Assembly (NCBI GenBank): GCA_003344405.1
Contig: NOWV01000009.1
Span: forward strand, 620,001-684,000
DNA from: Trichoplax sp. H2
Taxonomy: Eukaryota; Placozoa; Uniplacotomia; Trichoplacea
DNA length: 64,000 nt
Direction of reading: 5' to 3'
The notes under the pieces are model-generated. The model made no database searches. It was not told the DNA's origin and saw only the letters and a program-made list of their open reading frames with translations. The translations under genes were made by a program, and so were the position numbers. Below are positions 61,501 through 64,000 of this stretch, piece after piece (position 1 is the first letter of the stretch; every line of letters starts with the position of its first letter).

Positions 61501-64000
61501 TAAATAGTAATAACTGCTTTCTTTTCCTGCAATGCTTCGGTTAATATAAAAGTCTCAGCATGTCAATGCGGATTTTATTGTGGTATAAATTGAATTGTAA
61601 AATATTTTTAATTTACCTTCAGATAATCATACCAATGATAACGAAGACACCAAATGTAATTATAATTTCTCTATCATAAACTGTCTGCCTGATATATAGC
61701 TCTAAATTAAACACGATTTTAATGTATTTTTAACCAATATAAACCAAAACTATCACACCCATAGTTCAACTTATATAGTATTACATTCTGTGCAGCTATT
61801 GTATTTATAGTATACATAACCTTTTGCCATGGATTGACTAAAGCTAGCTTGCTGTAGTTTAGTTAAAGCATCAAGAGACTAGTGTAGGCGTATAAGATAC
61901 TAAATTACTAACACAATTTATTCGGCTCTAAGTTTCAGAAGGCGACTACCTTTGGGCCAAATTTCCTACCTGCCCTTGGTGGCCGGTAAAGGTAACGGAA
62001 CATTATTTAAATTGATTTCTTAATTATAATTATTACCACGTGTGTATGTAGTTGTTAGCTTAATCCCTTTTCAATGCATAATCTGCTGAATTTCTTACTC
62101 TGGATTTCCCTTTATGTCATAAATAACTCTGGTTGAAAAGTTGAAACGCTCCAGTACAATCTTAACCAGCTTTGAGTTGATGTTGCATTGTATGCCATTC
62201 TTAGGTAATTGATATAGAAACTAGCGACGCAACGGAAACCATAACTGTCTCTTTCTTCGGAGAAAACTCCATGTATGTAGCTTGGATTCTTTGACAGCGT
62301 CGAATATATTTCATTAATATGATACTGCTTTCAGCTATATCATATGTAGCTACTTTAAGATATGCAAGCTGCATTAATTTTGCTCATTTACCGATTTTCA
62401 TGTTAATAATGAAACAACAGGGAAAGCTTCAAGTCAAGTTCAAATTCAATCCGGTTATGGAATTGCAAGGAAAAGAGGAAAATGATAAAGACAGGGATGC
62501 ATTCGAAAAGTTAGATCAGATAAAAATATATGTAGAACTTGCAATATACGCATAGACATATAGAGACATAGTTCTTAGCATAGGATTATCCATTTTCGCA
62601 CTAACACTCACACTAGTTAGTGTGAGGGACAAATCAATTGTACTAAGAGACTACATGACTTCGTGAATAGCTTTGTTCGGAAAGATAGAAGCAAAAGAAA
62701 TGTTTAAAAAAGCTATGACTGAAGCCAAAGACTACATTAAAGATCAATACCGAGTATCCAAGATAGACAATGGTATAAATTTACATTCTTGTCTGTAAGA
62801 CAATAACTTATAACGGCTCTTAACTAAAGAGATACTTATACGATTGACTCCGAATTACAGGCGACAAGAACAATAACACAACGGATGAAGAAGTAACTCG
62901 TATGTTGTACTAGTTTTTAAAATTTTATTTTAATACCACGGATTTACTAAAGTATCGTATGTTATTTAATTATGAAAAACTTTTATTTTAAAAATTATTA
63001 GGAACTCCTGAACCTGGTGATATAATTTGGTACAAACACAAATTGCTTTCCTACTGGCCGGCAATGGTAAGATAAATATCAGATGAATTTTCATACGTAT
63101 TTGCAACATGTGCTTAACTCTGACACACTCGGACTGTTATTAGATCTATGATATTCTTGGCACGAATAAGGCTGCAAAATTTATTATCATCTTCTTTCAA
63201 ATTCAAGACATGTATGTGTAATTTACTTTATCGACTATTAGCAAATCAAACTATAATTTTAACTGAAGTTATATTACATTGTAATGATGCGTTGATGCGT
63301 CTCTAAGCGTTTTTTCGATAGAAGGAACTGTTATTGAGAAAAGAATTCTTTCTAACGTAGATACAGTATTCCAAATACACGAAAATGGCAATTTTTTGAT
63401 GAATGCCAAGAACATAGAGTACGAACTGAGTGATTGATATACCGATTCCTTAACGTTAATAAATAAATTAATTATTAGTTATTGGATTTTGTTGATGGAA
63501 GGCGAGACATCTTGAAGGGAAACTCCATGAAGATTTTACGCAAGCCGTAAATCTTGCTGAGTCTTTCCTGAACCGCACAGATGAGGGTATATTTCAATCG
63601 GTAGTTTCATAGGTATTGAATTATTGATTTGCGATTTTTGCCTAATTTCGTTTTATCATAGATATTGAATTTTTAGCTGAAGAAATTCTTAAATATGGTA
63701 CGGATACACTATAAATTTATTCATAACATGCAGTAGAACAGATTCGGTGAAGGAATCCTTTACTAATTTTAATTAATACATTTTATTACTAGAAAGTGAA
63801 AATGAAGATGAAATCGAAGATGATGATACAGTTATTAATCGGTATGAATTAACTGCAATTTGATAGTTAACTCAAATTTAAGCCAAGTTAACGACAAATC
63901 TGGTCATGTTGTAGCCAGTTAAGCCAGGATTTAATGAATATCATCGTGAGTGATGATATGAAGAGCATGCTTAAGAGAATACATGCTGGGGAAGAAAGTA
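58550..64000 (+). CDS. Multi-PWWP-domain protein with A-B-A-B domain array, 3' end beyond the window
   Basis: Probable chromatin reader. Twenty-seven in-frame exons give about 680 residues before the edge. A1: 58626-58684 (YPWWPAK), 58876-58943, 59041-59117 (SIRLWNC), 59310-59411. Acidic linker: 59675-59855, 60046-60170. B1: 60272-60339 (PGDIIWYKYEKDPHWP), 60410-60531 (Lys/Thr-rich insert), 60667-60712, 60886-60970, 61054-61086. Linker: 61183-61347, 61458-61499, 61623-61655. A2: 61933-61991 (CPWWPVK), 62205-62272, 62439-62509 (SIRLWNC), 62671-62772. Linker 62861-62899. B2: 63002-63066 (PGDIIWYKHKLLSYWP), 63144-63211, 63308-63429, 63518-63586, 63662-63697. Tail: 63793-63841, 63915-63997. A four-nt first coding exon (ATG at 58550 plus T) is my guess; the rest is tied by phase. 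PWWP domains generally bind methylated H3K36 and DNA. The family is not one I can name. Confidence 0.8.
60421..60500 (+). repeat. Lys/Thr-coding AAG-ACT repeat inside PWWP domain B1
   Basis: ACTAAGAAG-type units repeat imperfectly and encode KTNKTTKKTKRTTKK. In the model they fall in the loop just after the HWP motif. The second B domain has no such run (its loop reads IYDILGTNKAAK), so the expansion is specific to the first module. A basic loop here could contact DNA; that is inference. Confidence 0.65.

Noticed and set aside
62607-62626. 9-nt inverted repeat CTCACACTA/TAGTGTGAG
   Set aside because: Short, within an intron of the PWWP gene, with no sign of function.

Overview
The window is animal nuclear DNA: AT-rich, with many short GT-AG introns (mostly about 50-400 nt) and no operons or ribosome-binding sites. 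I rebuilt the genes by hand from splice sites, reading phase and remembered family sequences; no search was run. Five genes belong to recognisable families: PDIA3/ERp57, CHD1, a FoxB-type forkhead factor, repulsive guidance molecule (RGM) and UBL7. RGM and FoxB are animal families. High intron density, short introns and AT-richness suggest an early-branching animal. A placozoan (Trichoplax/Hoilungia type) is my best guess, but it is an inference.

Layout. 1-4180 (-): 5' part of a PDIA3-like protein disulfide isomerase, running off the left edge. 7144-17958 (-): a complete or nearly complete CHD1 chromatin remodeller in 32 exons. 17959-20249: spacer rich in TACTGTAC/GTACAGTAC palindromes. 20250-24116 (+): an unrecognised 974-residue basic, low-complexity protein in seven exons. 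26192-27115 (-): single-exon FoxB-like gene. 27116-42688: a 15.5 kb stretch with no intact gene, holding coding-like but broken fragments that may be an old decayed element. 42689-48310 (-): three-exon RGM gene. 48311-51266: spacer with dense palindromic repeats. 51267-55201 (-): nine-exon UBL7. 55202-58549: spacer with two copies of an inverted-repeat element separated by a 20-N gap. 58550-right edge (+): a gene of at least 27 exons encoding four PWWP-type domains in the order A-B-A-B.

The most interesting locus is the PWWP-array gene. Its two halves are a tandem duplication still visible in exon lengths (59, 68 and 102 nt in both) and phases, and every junction in my model keeps frame. It is a candidate histone or chromatin reader with an arrangement I do not know from any named family. 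Second is the RGM gene, which keeps the RGM layout but has Gly-Ser-Trp-His where vertebrate RGMs have the self-cleaving Gly-Asp-Pro-His.

CHD1 and the PWWP gene are both chromatin proteins and PDIA3 and RGM use the secretory pathway, but nothing suggests the neighbours work as a unit. Two pairs (CHD1 with the 974-residue gene, UBL7 with the PWWP gene) are head to head, with spacers of 2.3 and 3.3 kb that are full of palindromic repeats.
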